The notes beneath the pieces are model-generated. The model was given only the letters and a program-made list of their open reading frames with translations. It made no database searches and was not told where the DNA came from. DNA of 13,384 bases from JBHIBA01 sp046758845 (lineage in GTDB: Bacteria; UBA8248; JACPRG01; G963555815), in assembly GCA_046758845.1 (NCBI GenBank), contig JBHIBA010000107.1, positions 1-13,384 on the forward strand, given 5' to 3'. This document shows, one piece after another, positions 6,708 to 13,384 of this stretch. Positions within the stretch are counted from its first letter, which is position 1. Every line of letters begins with the position of its first letter. The translations under genes were made by a program, and so were the position numbers.

Positions 6708-7108
6708 TCAGGGTCTTCCCATCGGCCGCCTGACCTCCGTGCTGAGACCGACGGAGTACAAATCCACGCCCCAGTCGGCGAACTTGAGGAAGTTGACTTT
6801 CTTTCCCATCTTGGTGGCCCTGGCGAACAGTGGTTCTCCACCTTGGGAAGGCCTTTGGCGGTGCCTTTGACTCTCAAGCTTTTTGACTCTCCTGTCTTCA
6901 TTGCCCCGGTAAAACGGGGGAGCTGGTCGTTGAAGATTACCCCTTCTCTGCGATTGACCTGAAGCGAAAGTCTTTCACTGGCAAAGTTCGCCTCGCAGAA
7001 AACCTCGATTTCAAAACGGGCGTTCGCGTCCAGGAAGCGGCCTGCGACGAAGACGATATACGCCGTGACGGGGTCCCGCCGGCCGGGCGTCGCGAGGGCG
7101 GACGCCAC
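6708..7108 (-). pseudogene. Unrecognised protein gene, frameshifted
   Basis: On the minus strand a coding-like frame runs from GTG at 7108 (TAYIVFVAGRFLDANARFEIEVF, then NRREGVIFNDQLPRFTG) to about 6840. It then degrades into a Ser/Pro-rich string. A second frame takes over there, reading GGEPLFARATKMGKKVNFLK and FADWGVDLYSVGLSTEVRRP to a TGA at 6708-6710. Both halves have a GC-rich third codon position like real genes here. The joint protein would be about 130 aa. The break is a single-base change near 6840, either a sequencing error or a true mutation. No family recognised, and no signal peptide is obvious. It follows the radical SAM gene on the same strand at a gap of about 76 bp, so the two may be co-transcribed. 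An in-frame TGA lies a few codons upstream of the chosen start, so the true start is uncertain. Confidence 0.45.
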
Positions 7109-7184
7109 CGCCCGTACGTCGCCGTTTCGGCCTCACTCTTTTCGCGTTCTGCGATCTCAGCGGTTCAAATCGTTCCGATGAGAG

Positions 7185-8285
7185 TCAATCTCCTTTGGGC
7201 TGGTAAGCGCACAGGGGATCGGTCTCGAGTGGATCCCCGGTCGTCGCATAGGCTCGGGCTCGGGAGCCGCCGCAGATTTCGCGGAACTCACAACGCCCGC
7301 ACCTACCGGTGTAATGTTCGGTCTGCCGGATTCTTCGGAATAGCTCGGATTCCTGGTAGAGTTGGACAGGGCTCGTTGTCCGGACGTTCCCTACGGCCAA
7401 CGGAAGGAACCCGGATGGGAAGATGTCGCCGACGTGGGAAATGAACATGATGCCGTTGCCATCGCGGATGCCGAAGCCCATGCCGATGGGGGTCCGGCGG
7501 ATGTCCGACGCACCGCGACCCTCGGCGTGCATTCGCGTCATGGCGACTCGGCGGAAATGGGGAGCCTCGGTGGTTGCGATCGCAAACGGGGCCTGGCGAG
7601 TGCAATCGTAGAGCCAGTGGAAGAGGGACTCGCACTGCGCAGCGGTGATCCCCTGTAGTGCGCGGCCCCGCCCCGTCGGAACCAGGGTGAAAAGGCTCCA
7701 CCGGACGACCTCCAGTGTGCGTAAGAGTTTATACAGCGGCGCCAGGTCCAACAGGGTATCGGCGGTGACCAACGTATTGATCTGCAGTGAGATTTCCTCT
7801 TCCTGGGCGTCGCGTGCGGCCTCTATTGTCCGCTCGAAACAGCCCGGAACCCCCCGCAGACTGTCGTGCAGCTCGGCTGTAGATCCATCCAGACTGAGGG
7901 CCATGCTCTCTATGCCGTAGCCCTTCATCCGGTGGATGACCTCCCGCGTGAGATTGGCGGTCCCACTGGGGGCGACCGATGTCCGCAGACCGAGGGTGAC
8001 CGCCCGTTCCAACAGCTCGAAGAAGTCCGACCGCTTCAGAGGATCCCCCCCGGTCAGAACAAGGTGCGGACCGCGACCGTCGAAGCGGCGCAGCTCCTCA
8101 AGCAACCGGTTCCCCTCGGCGGTGTCCAGCTCGTTCGGGTCGCACTCGGGGATTGCCTCCGCACGGCAGTGCTTGCAAGCAAGGTCGCATGCCCGGGTCA
8201 GCTCCCAGTAGACGAGGCGCGGCGCGTCCCCGTACCGAAACTGCCCATTGAAGTCCGCCGCAATTCCCTTTCTGACTCGGTTCAC
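7185..8285 (-). CDS. Radical SAM / SPASM domain protein (AhbD/NirJ-like group)
   Basis: 366 aa; GTG start behind GAGAGGAGAG. The radical SAM cluster motif is CDLACKHC (C33, C37, C40), followed by the HLVLTGGDPLKR stretch that forms the SAM-binding GGD(E)P-type loop. The C-terminal SPASM-type cysteines CGRCEFREIC (C329, C332, C338), GGSRARAYATTGDPLETDPLC (ending at C359) would hold an extra 4Fe-4S cluster. The C-terminal pattern is shared by haem b/d1 maturation enzymes (AhbD, NirJ) and by a related SPASM family of unknown substrate, to which I think it belongs. It is cytoplasmic and oxygen-sensitive. No other haem or peptide-modification genes are nearby, so the substrate is open: a tetrapyrrole or a peptide. 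It is transcribed divergently from the kinase gene, with FNR/CRP-like palindromes between the two. Confidence 0.88.
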   Translation of the reverse strand: MNRVRKGIAADFNGQFRYGDAPRLVYWELTRACDLACKHCRAEAIPECDPNELDTAEGNRLLEELRRFDGRGPHLVLTGGDPLKRSDFFELLERAVTLGLRTSVAPSGTANLTREVIHRMKGYGIESMALSLDGSTAELHDSLRGVPGCFERTIEAARDAQEEEISLQINTLVTADTLLDLAPLYKLLRTLEVVRWSLFTLVPTGRGRALQGITAAQCESLFHWLYDCTRQAPFAIATTEAPHFRRVAMTRMHAEGRGASDIRRTPIGMGFGIRDGNGIMFISHVGDIFPSGFLPLAVGNVRTTSPVQLYQESELFRRIRQTEHYTGRCGRCEFREICGGSRARAYATTGDPLETDPLCAYQPKGD

Positions 8286-8401
8286 CCCCGCTCTCCTCTC
8301 GTCTTTCTACGTTCCGGACAGACTCAGATTGAAAGGGTCCGATCCGCGGCACAAGCCCCTTCACTAACGAAGTAAGATGAGAAGTGCGCTCCCAAGTTGA
8401 T

Positions 8402-8415
8402 ATGATCTCGATCAT
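8402..8415. promoter_or_regulatory. FNR/CRP-like palindrome 1
   Basis: ATGAT-CTCG-ATCAT, a perfect inverted repeat with the 5-4-5 spacing of FNR-family sites (consensus TTGAT-N4-ATCAA). It lies about 120 bp upstream of the radical SAM start. Only one base per half-site differs from the FNR consensus, so a CRP/FNR-family regulator responding to oxygen or nitric oxide is plausible. Confidence 0.4.
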
Positions 8416-8612
8416 CTTTTGAGGTGCAACGGTCAACCCGTGGGATATCCCGTCATCGCCTCCGCTGGGTTGCACGTTGAGGGGGCTACGGCGTTCGCCT
8501 GAAGTGGAACCGCCCAGGCGCGCTAAATCGGAGATGGGAGCATCTTCGCAGGTACGGTCCGCACCCCCATATCCTGTAACCCGAAGCCCCTGACGGGGAA
8601 AAATTGACTTTT

Positions 8613-8626
8613 GTGATCTACATCAT
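8613..8626. promoter_or_regulatory. FNR/CRP-like palindrome 2
   Basis: GTGAT-CTAC-ATCAT within TTGTGATCTACATCATTG: same 5-4-5 spacing as the site at 8402, with one half closer to a CRP half (TGTGA) and one mismatch between halves. It sits in an AT-richer patch just after a TTGACT hexamer (8604-8609). It lies about 290 bp upstream of the kinase start and 330 bp from the radical SAM start. Confidence 0.4.
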
Positions 8627-8764
8627 TGTCTTGATACTCCGAGACTTGAGAAATTGATTGAAGCTAGCGCCCGCAACGGCTTGTCCAAACGACTCGTCCG
8701 AGGTTCCGAAGTCAGGGAAGGGCATCGTGATTCTCAGAGATGGTCTCCCAAAACCTTCCGTATT

Positions 8765-8770
8765 TATAAT
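8765..8770 (+). promoter_or_regulatory. Possible -10 box for the two-component operon
   Basis: TATAAT, an exact sigma70 -10 hexamer in otherwise GC-rich DNA. The best -35 at the right distance (TGGTCT, 8741-8746, spacer 18) is poor, so an activator would be needed. The start would be near 8777, about 130 nt before the kinase ATG at 8907. Confidence 0.35.
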
Positions 8771-8906
8771 GGGGCGAGCGGCCAATGCAACGCCACGGTT
8801 TTCATCGCCACCATGATCCGGGTGGTTCTCGAAGGGCTCGGCATCTTCCCGTCGTCCTTCGAGAGGGGGCTTGCGTCTTGAAAATGTGGTCGAGAGAGGG
8901 AAATTC

Positions 8907-10244
8907 ATGGAGCTGAAGCGGACGAGCCTGAGATGGCTCACCATCTTGGCCCCGATGGTTTTCATTCTCGTACTCGTTGCCTTTGTACTCACCCTCCATG
9001 AACACACACGCAAGCAGTGGGTCCATCTCCTCGTGATGGCCCTGGGCCTTGGATTGGTCGGAGTGGTTCCTTTCTCCTATTTCGTCTTCTCTCGCGTAGA
9101 GCGCCAGGAGGAGGAGATCGTCCGCCGGAGCGAGGCGATGGCCGCCATCAACGCCATCGGGACGGGGCTCACGGGCTTTTTGGACCTGGAGAGGAGCCTT
9201 CAGGCCGTCGTTGCGAAGGCTGGACAGCTCTTGGACGCGGAGGTTTCGGTGCTCTGTCTCACGGACGAGAAGGGCTCCATCCTGCCCAAAGTTACCAGCG
9301 GCCCTCCGGAGGTCTTTAAGAGGGTAGGGGAGACGGGCGGCCGTCCTACCGGGAGTTCGGGTTGTCTCGCGGGGCCGATGCTCCCTGTCGGCTTTTCGGA
9401 AGGGAACCTGACGTGCTGCGGGATCAAAGAGGGATACATGAAGGCCCACCTGGCCGCCCCCTTGAGGAGGGAGGGGAGGGTGGTCGGGGCCCTCTGCGTC
9501 GCCGGCCGCTCACCCCGCCGGTTCTCTCCCCTCGAGGTAGAGCTTTTGGATCACCTCGCCACGCTGGCGGCGGTCGCCATCGAGAACGCCAGGCTCCAAG
9601 AGAAGCTCCACAACATGGCCCTCATCGAGGAACGCCAGCGGATCGCCAGGGAGATGCACGACGGGCTCGCACAGGACCTCGGTTTTCTCCACATGAAGTT
9701 CGGCCAAGTCGAGCAGATGGTTCGGTCAGAACAAATCCCCGATTCGATCGGCGAGTTGAAGGAGATGAAGAAAGTCACCCGGGAGGCTTACGAGGACGTC
9801 CGCCAGTCCATCCTCGGCCTACGCAGCATGACCTCCCGGAGTCATGGGCTGGTGCCCACGCTGGTCGAGTATATCGGGAACTTCGAGGATCGGACGGCGA
9901 TCGCCGTCGACCTGAAAGTTGTGGGCGAGGAGACCCCTCGGTTGCCCCCCGGGACCGAGATCCAGCTCATCCGGATCATCCAGGAGGCCCTGGCCAACGT
10001 CAGGAAGCACGCGGCGACGAAGCACGCGTCGGTGACCTTCAGTGTAGAAGGGCAGTTGGCTAAGATCCTCGTCCAGGACGAGGGGGTCGGCTTTGACCTG
10101 GAAGCTCAGGGGCATCCTCCAAAGTATTCCTTTGGGCTAGAGACCATGCGCGAAAGGGTTGAAGCGATAGGGGGGACTTTTGCCATCACTACAGCGCCCG
10201 GCCAAGGGACAACGGTGGAGGTGAAACTGCCGCTCGGGCGATAA
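8907..10244 (+). CDS. Membrane-bound GAF sensor histidine kinase (NarX/DegS type, HisKA_3)
   Basis: 445 aa. I chose the ATG at 8907, behind GAGAGAGGGA, over the in-frame site at 8871, because the membrane helix follows at a normal distance. Two N-terminal membrane helices (about 11-30 and 40-60: LTILAPMVFILVLVAFVLTL; LLVMALGLGLVGVVPFSYFV), with almost no periplasmic loop. Then a linker and a GAF domain (about 80-230) ending in AAVAIENARLQEKL. A HisKA_3 dimerisation domain carries EERQRIAREMHDGLAQDL with phospho-acceptor His251. The HATPase_c domain has the N-box QEALANVRKHA, G1 DEGVGFD, and GLETMRERVEAIGG. The kinase phosphorylates the regulator encoded 9 bp downstream. With so little periplasmic sequence, sensing is probably cytoplasmic, via the GAF domain, which has Cys153 and adjacent Cys170-Cys171; these could be redox- or cofactor-linked. 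Confidence 0.92.
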   Translation: MELKRTSLRWLTILAPMVFILVLVAFVLTLHEHTRKQWVHLLVMALGLGLVGVVPFSYFVFSRVERQEEEIVRRSEAMAAINAIGTGLTGFLDLERSLQAVVAKAGQLLDAEVSVLCLTDEKGSILPKVTSGPPEVFKRVGETGGRPTGSSGCLAGPMLPVGFSEGNLTCCGIKEGYMKAHLAAPLRREGRVVGALCVAGRSPRRFSPLEVELLDHLATLAAVAIENARLQEKLHNMALIEERQRIAREMHDGLAQDLGFLHMKFGQVEQMVRSEQIPDSIGELKEMKKVTREAYEDVRQSILGLRSMTSRSHGLVPTLVEYIGNFEDRTAIAVDLKVVGEETPRLPPGTEIQLIRIIQEALANVRKHAATKHASVTFSVEGQLAKILVQDEGVGFDLEAQGHPPKYSFGLETMRERVEAIGGTFAITTAPGQGTTVEVKLPLGR

Positions 10245-10253
10245 GGGGGTGCC

Positions 10254-10925
10254 ATGGACGCCATCAGGGTTCTTTTGGTCGATGACCACGCCCTCTTCAG
10301 GGGGGGGCTGGCCAGCCTGCTGCGGGCAGAGAAGGACTTCGAGGTGGTGGGGGAGGCCCAGAACGGGCAAGAGGCCCTGGAGAGGGCAAAGGAGCTGATG
10401 CCCGATGTGATCTTAATGGACGTCTACATGCCAGGGATGGGAGGCATCGAGGCCACTCGCCAGATCAAAGAGGCGCTGCCCTACGTTAAGGTTGTGGTGC
10501 TTTCCGCATCGGAGGAGGACCAGACCCTCTTCGAGGCCATCAAGAGCGGGGCCCAAGGATACCTGTTGAAGGAGATTGAGCCGGCGGAGCTGTTCGAGAT
10601 GCTGAAAGGGGTCTTCCAGGGCGAGGCGCCTATCTCTCGGCCCACCGCATCCAAGATCCTCCACGAGTTGGCCCGCCAGGCCCAGCACGGCCCCGAAGAG
10701 ACCGGCCCTCAGGGGAAGCTTAGCCCGAGGGAGTGGGAGGTCCTGGAGTTCCTCACCAAAGGGGCGACCAACAAGGAGATCGGCGCCTCTCTCGGCATCA
10801 GCGAGAACACGGTGAAGAACCACCTGAGAAACATCCTGGAAAAGCTCCATCTCAAAAACCGGGTCGAGGCCGCAGCCTACGCCTTCCGCAGGGGGCTGAT
10901 CGGCGGCTCTAAACCCAAAGCGTGA
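10254..10925 (+). CDS. NarL/FixJ-family response regulator (LuxR-type HTH)
   Basis: 223 aa. ATG at 10254; the AAGGGGGTG ribosome-binding site overlaps the kinase stop codon. Receiver domain 1-120: acidic pocket D10-D11, phospho-acceptor D56 in VILMDVYMPG, S84 in VVLSAS, and K106 in YLLK. After a linker, a LuxR-type HTH domain (about 156-217): LSPREWEVLEFLTKGATNKE then SLGISENTVKNHLRNILEKL. It is phosphorylated by the kinase at 8907-10244 and acts as a DNA-binding activator or repressor. Targets unknown; the divergent radical SAM gene and the cytochrome cluster downstream are natural candidates. Confidence 0.93.
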   Translation: MDAIRVLLVDDHALFRGGLASLLRAEKDFEVVGEAQNGQEALERAKELMPDVILMDVYMPGMGGIEATRQIKEALPYVKVVVLSASEEDQTLFEAIKSGAQGYLLKEIEPAELFEMLKGVFQGEAPISRPTASKILHELARQAQHGPEETGPQGKLSPREWEVLEFLTKGATNKEIGASLGISENTVKNHLRNILEKLHLKNRVEAAAYAFRRGLIGGSKPKA

Positions 10926-10961
10926 TGGCACGCCATATAAGGAGGAGCCCGAGGAACGCCC

Positions 10962-10993
10962 GCCACGCCTGAAAGCAGGCCACGCCTGAAAGC
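10962..10993 (+). repeat. Two tandem copies of a 15-bp repeat
   Basis: GCCACGCCTGAAAGC occurs at 10962-10976 and again at 10979-10993, with AG between them. The first copy with the gap gives a GCCTG-AAAG-CAGGC hairpin (10967-10980), and GGCC flanks the second copy (10978-10981 and 10994-10997). It lies in the 3' untranslated part of the two-component transcript. Confidence 0.55.
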
Positions 10994-11139
10994 GGCCCGC
11001 CGATTCCCCGCCTCATCGCCCCCTGTGAGCGGTCATTCAGAATCAAGACGCATTTCGGCCCGCTGGAGCGGGTCCTCAAGTCCGGGGGAGGGGCTGTGTA
11101 GTCCTTTTTGACTATCGAACGCTCCGATTCTGACCGGTT

Positions 11140-11171
11140 AGAGCTATCCACATGGATAGCTCTTTTTTTTT
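11140..11171 (+). terminator. Strong intrinsic terminator
   Basis: AGAGCTATCC (11140-11149), loop ACAT, then GGATAGCTCT (11154-11163), a perfect 10-bp stem followed by a run of nine T (to 11171). It ends the kinase/regulator transcript after a 3' leader-like stretch of about 215 nt, and separates it from the NHL/cytochrome cluster. Confidence 0.9.
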
Positions 11172-11285
11172 GGAAAAATGGCTCTTTCGGGGACAGTCCG
11201 CAGCGGCGAAGACGCCCGATCTTTTCAACCACAGGTTTCTCCTGCCAAGGGCATTGAAGACGCTGTCAAAACTGGAGGGCAATCC

Positions 11286-12396
11286 ATGAGACGCATCGAG
11301 AGGCGACTAACCTGCCGAGTGAGTTCCCGCTGGCGTTTCGGGTCTTTCGCGAGCGTCTTTCTCCTGCTGTTTGCCGGTTGCGCCACGGTGGAAAGGCCCG
11401 GCGTTCAGGAGCTGTTCCGGCCGGAGGCGCCGCCGACCGCCCGGATCAAGTTCGTGGGCCTTCTCCGCGATCAGGATGACCTGACCGGCGGGTCGGGCAA
11501 CGGTTTCACGGAGGCCCTGCTGGGCGAGAAACCGCGCCCCCGTACCCTCTCCGTACAGCCTATGTCAGTTGCGTCCTCCACGGACGGCAAGCGCCTGTAC
11601 GTCTTGGATTTCGTCAAGCGCCGCGTGTCGCCTTTCGGTGTCGAAAAACCCGGAAATTCCATCACGAATCCCTTTGGCGTCGCGGTGGACGAGGGGGACA
11701 ACGTCTATGCGGTTGAATCCGAACTGAAGCTCATTCGCGTCTTTGATCCCAGCGGCGAGTTTCTCCGCAACATTGGGCATGAGAGCGTCGAGCGCCCCAC
11801 CGGGATCGCCATCGACCCGGACCGCCGCCGGATCTACGTAGCGGACTCCTCAAAGAAGGCATCGAAGAATCATGTCGTTCACGTCTTCGACATGGAGGGG
11901 ACCCACCCCAAGGCGTTCGGCGGGCGGGGGTTCAAGGAGGGCAAGTTCTACTTCCCCACCTACCTCGCGCTGGACAACAAGGGGAATCTTTACGTCTCAG
12001 ATCCGATAAACGCCAGGGTTCAGGTCTTTGACCCCGAGGGCCGGCATCTCAAGACCTTCGGCGAGCGGGGCGACGGCATAGGCATGTTCTTCCGGCCCAA
12101 GGGCGTGTCCCTGGACTCCTTCGGCAACCTCTGTTGTGGACTCTGGCTGGAGCAACGTCCAGATCTTCAACCGGCTGGGTCAGGTTCTGCTCTTCTTCGG
12201 TGCGCGTGGACACTTCCCCGGCCTTCTCTTCAACCCCACGGGGATCGCGATCGACAAGAAGAACCGAATCTACGTGGCCGATGCGTTCAAAGGCCGTGTG
12301 CCCATTTACCAGTTGATCAACACCAAGGCGGCGGACAGCCTCCTGACCCGGCCGAGCCGGACTGAGAGGACCGCGAAAAGGGAGGATGGAAAATGA
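11286..12396 (+). CDS. NHL-repeat (six-bladed beta-propeller) lipoprotein, frameshifted at about 12132
   Basis: ATG at 11286 behind GGAGGG. A basic N-terminus and a hydrophobic stretch end in lipobox LLFAGC (C32), so a lipid-anchored exported protein. NHL-type blades follow: KRLYVLDFVKRRVSPFGV, DNVYAVESELKLIRVFDPSG, RRIYVADSSKKA, GNLYVSDPINARVQVFDPEG, then FGNL. At 12132-12133 the frame changes: the downstream frame continues as VVDSGWSNVQIFNRLGQVLL, NRIYVADAFKGRVPIYQL. Comparison with the other blades suggests that two bases of a Tyr codon are missing. The joint protein is about 370 aa. Its stop (TGA 12394-12396) overlaps the cytochrome ATG at 12393, which supports the second frame as the true end. 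Beta-propellers of this type often accompany secreted multihaem cytochromes and are thought to be scaffolds or assembly factors. An assembly error is as likely as a mutation. Confidence 0.8.
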
Positions 12397-13082
12397 TGCG
12401 GACAAGGTGGAAGGTCGGGCTCCTCGCCTTCGGGATCGTGGCGGCTTTGGCGCGGGCGCCGAGCGCTTGGGCGGCGGAGGCAGTCACAGGCACGAAACAC
12501 GATTTCAGCGATCTGAGCAAGGCCGGACACATCTGCTTCACCTGTCATTACCCCCACAAAGCGGGCCAGAGCCAGCTCATCTGGAACCACCAATACTCTG
12601 CCAATTCCTTCAGTTGGACCGATGCGACCCAGACGACCGGCCTGACCACGTTGCCGACGAACATCGGTACCCCCTGGTCCGGCCCCACGAAGCTCTGCCT
12701 GAGCTGCCACGACGGGTCCGTGGCCATCGGCGACGTGATGGCCCCCGGCATGACCGATTGGAGCACCACTGACTTTGTCACGGGCAACCGGCAGGTCGCG
12801 ACCGCCACGGGCGACCTGTCGGGCAACCACCCGGTGGAGGCGCCCTATCCCTACAACGGGGTGCAGAACACCTACAACGGGATCACGACCGGTGCTGACG
12901 TGAACATTCCGGGGTTTGTGGCGACACCCGCGGTTGTGAAGATTTTTGCCGATTCGGCTGCGGTGGGACCGAATAACCGGGGCATCGAGTGCCCCTCGTG
13001 CCACAACCCGCACGACGACAGCAACGGGAAATTCTTGCGCGTAGACAAAGGGGCCATCTGCCAAAACTGTCACGCGAAGTAA
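12393..13082 (+). CDS. Secreted tetrahaem c-type cytochrome (doubled CXXCH type)
   Basis: 229 aa; start overlaps the preceding stop as ATGA, with GGGAGG upstream, so translation is coupled. Signal peptide: MMRTRWKVG, hydrophobic core, cut near AWAAEA (about 28). Four haem motifs: CFTCH (48-52), CLSCH (102-106), CPSCH (200-204) and CQNCH (223-227). Six further histidines (KHDF, GHIC, YPHK, NHQY, NHPV, NPHD) are enough for bis-His ligation of all four haems. The pattern CFTCHYPH and CPSCHNPH is the doubled-CXXCH cytochrome family seen in metal-reducing and anaerobic bacteria. The long segment between haems 2 and 3 is rich in Asn, Thr, Tyr and Gly. It likely carries electrons in the periplasm or outside the cell; partner proteins are not in view. 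Confidence 0.9.
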   Translation: MMRTRWKVGLLAFGIVAALARAPSAWAAEAVTGTKHDFSDLSKAGHICFTCHYPHKAGQSQLIWNHQYSANSFSWTDATQTTGLTTLPTNIGTPWSGPTKLCLSCHDGSVAIGDVMAPGMTDWSTTDFVTGNRQVATATGDLSGNHPVEAPYPYNGVQNTYNGITTGADVNIPGFVATPAVVKIFADSAAVGPNNRGIECPSCHNPHDDSNGKFLRVDKGAICQNCHAK

Positions 13083-13256
13083 GGTCGTAACAAGAGGCGA
13101 AACGGGACGGAAGTATGGTCAGGGAGGCCAAAGGACCATGCCTCCTTCCCTTATGGCCCACCACTATGTCCAGCACGGTTGATCGCGCCGCTTCGGAGAA
13201 GGCGGGGCGCGGCGGGGTTGCGAGATCCTCCGGCGGGCGGCGTCGAGAGGATTTTC
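13083..13256 (+). other. Short gap with two competing hairpins
   Basis: ATGGTC (13115-13120) pairs with GACCAT (13134-13139). GGAGGC (13123-13128) pairs with GCCTCC (13140-13145), extendable by two pairs. The arms interlock, so only one hairpin can form at a time. There is no T-run, so neither looks like an intrinsic terminator. The rest of the gap shows nothing beyond a GAGAGG ribosome-binding site. Confidence 0.35.
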
Positions 13257-13384
13257 ATGAGTCACCTTCACAAGGGGCTGGCCTTCCTCGTCGTTCTCTC
13301 CGTATGCTCCTTCACGCTGGCATCCTGCACCCCCGAGACGAGATACAAGGTCCTTTCCTTCTTCTTCGACGGCGTCCAGAAGCC
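13257..13384 (+). CDS. Lipoprotein of the cytochrome cluster (3' partial)
   Basis: ATG at 13257 behind GAGAGG. The 42 visible residues have a basic start (MSHLHKG), a hydrophobic core, and lipobox TLASC (C24), followed by TPETRYKVLSFFFDGVQ. The stretch KVLSFFFDGV is, from memory, the start of a lipoprotein often found next to multihaem cytochromes, some of which carry haem motifs further on. The gene is cut by the window edge, so neither domains nor haems can be checked. Confidence 0.65.
   Translation, partial: MSHLHKGLAFLVVLSVCSFTLASCTPETRYKVLSFFFDGVQK

Larger units (their letters stand above)
8286..8906. other. Divergent intergenic region between radical SAM gene and histidine kinase gene
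   Basis: About 620 bp without a credible gene; the short ORFs in it have no conserved look. It contains two FNR/CRP-like palindromes (8402-8415 and 8613-8626), a TATAAT hexamer at 8765-8770, and the ribosome-binding sites of both divergent genes. The length is unusual for so compact a region, so a small RNA or a lost gene is possible, but I see no terminator or conserved fold to support either. Confidence 0.5.

Noticed and set aside
9362..10063. Long ORF in a second frame within the kinase gene
   Set aside because: The kinase frame has all expected motifs; the other frame is Arg/Gly/Pro-rich shadow sequence.
12125..12140. Programmed frameshift in the NHL gene
   Set aside because: There is no slippery heptamer, in-frame stop or downstream stimulator at the site; comparison with other blades points to two lost bases instead.
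13115..13145. H-type pseudoknot
   Set aside because: The loop joining the first stem's 3' arm to the second stem's 3' arm is zero nucleotides, too short to cross a 6-bp stem, so both stems cannot form together.
1..13384. tRNA, rRNA, CRISPR array or tRNA-Sec gene
   Set aside because: No cloverleaf, rRNA-like stretch or regularly spaced repeats were seen; selC must lie elsewhere if the selenoprotein reading is right.

Overview
The window is GC-rich bacterial DNA, dense with genes on both strands. Multihaem c-type cytochromes, NHL-propeller lipoproteins, a SPASM radical SAM enzyme and selenocysteine use suggest a metabolically versatile soil, sediment or subsurface bacterium. NC10/Rokubacteria-like or Deltaproteobacteria-like lineages would fit, but I cannot place it from the sequence alone. 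There are no RNA genes, CRISPR arrays or complete insertion sequences.

Left part (1-1907): two genes are each interrupted by one in-frame TGA, and in both the TGA sits exactly where the protein family carries a redox cysteine. The first is an AhpD-like/peroxidase-related protein, cut off at the left edge, with a CHY-TGA-TQSH motif. The second is a DedA membrane protein fused to a rhodanese domain, with a YCT-TGA-PNE motif. Each TGA is followed at a suitable distance by a hairpin with a G at loop position 2, as in bacterial SECIS elements. I read both as selenoproteins; ordinary gene calling would cut both at the TGA. This is the most striking result of the window.

Middle-left (1908-6677): an inverted-repeat-bounded, hairpin-rich MITE-like element of about 260 bp lies between the selenoprotein gene and a good promoter. 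The promoter leads into a five-gene operon: a DUF1989 (urea-carboxylase-associated) protein, then a NitT/TauT-type ABC importer made of a periplasmic binding protein, an ATPase and two different permeases. The context suggests uptake and handling of a small nitrogen compound, possibly guanidine- or urea-like, but no urea carboxylase is present here.

Middle-right (6708-11171): a minus-strand radical SAM/SPASM gene is followed by an unrecognised, frameshifted gene. Divergent from it is a two-component system: a membrane-bound GAF histidine kinase and a NarL-type regulator, ending in a strong terminator. The divergent intergenic region holds two FNR/CRP-like palindromes.

Right part (11286-13384): an NHL-repeat lipoprotein with a frameshift, overlapping by ATGA a secreted tetrahaem cytochrome c, then the start of another lipoprotein. 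This looks like part of an extracytoplasmic electron-transfer cluster.
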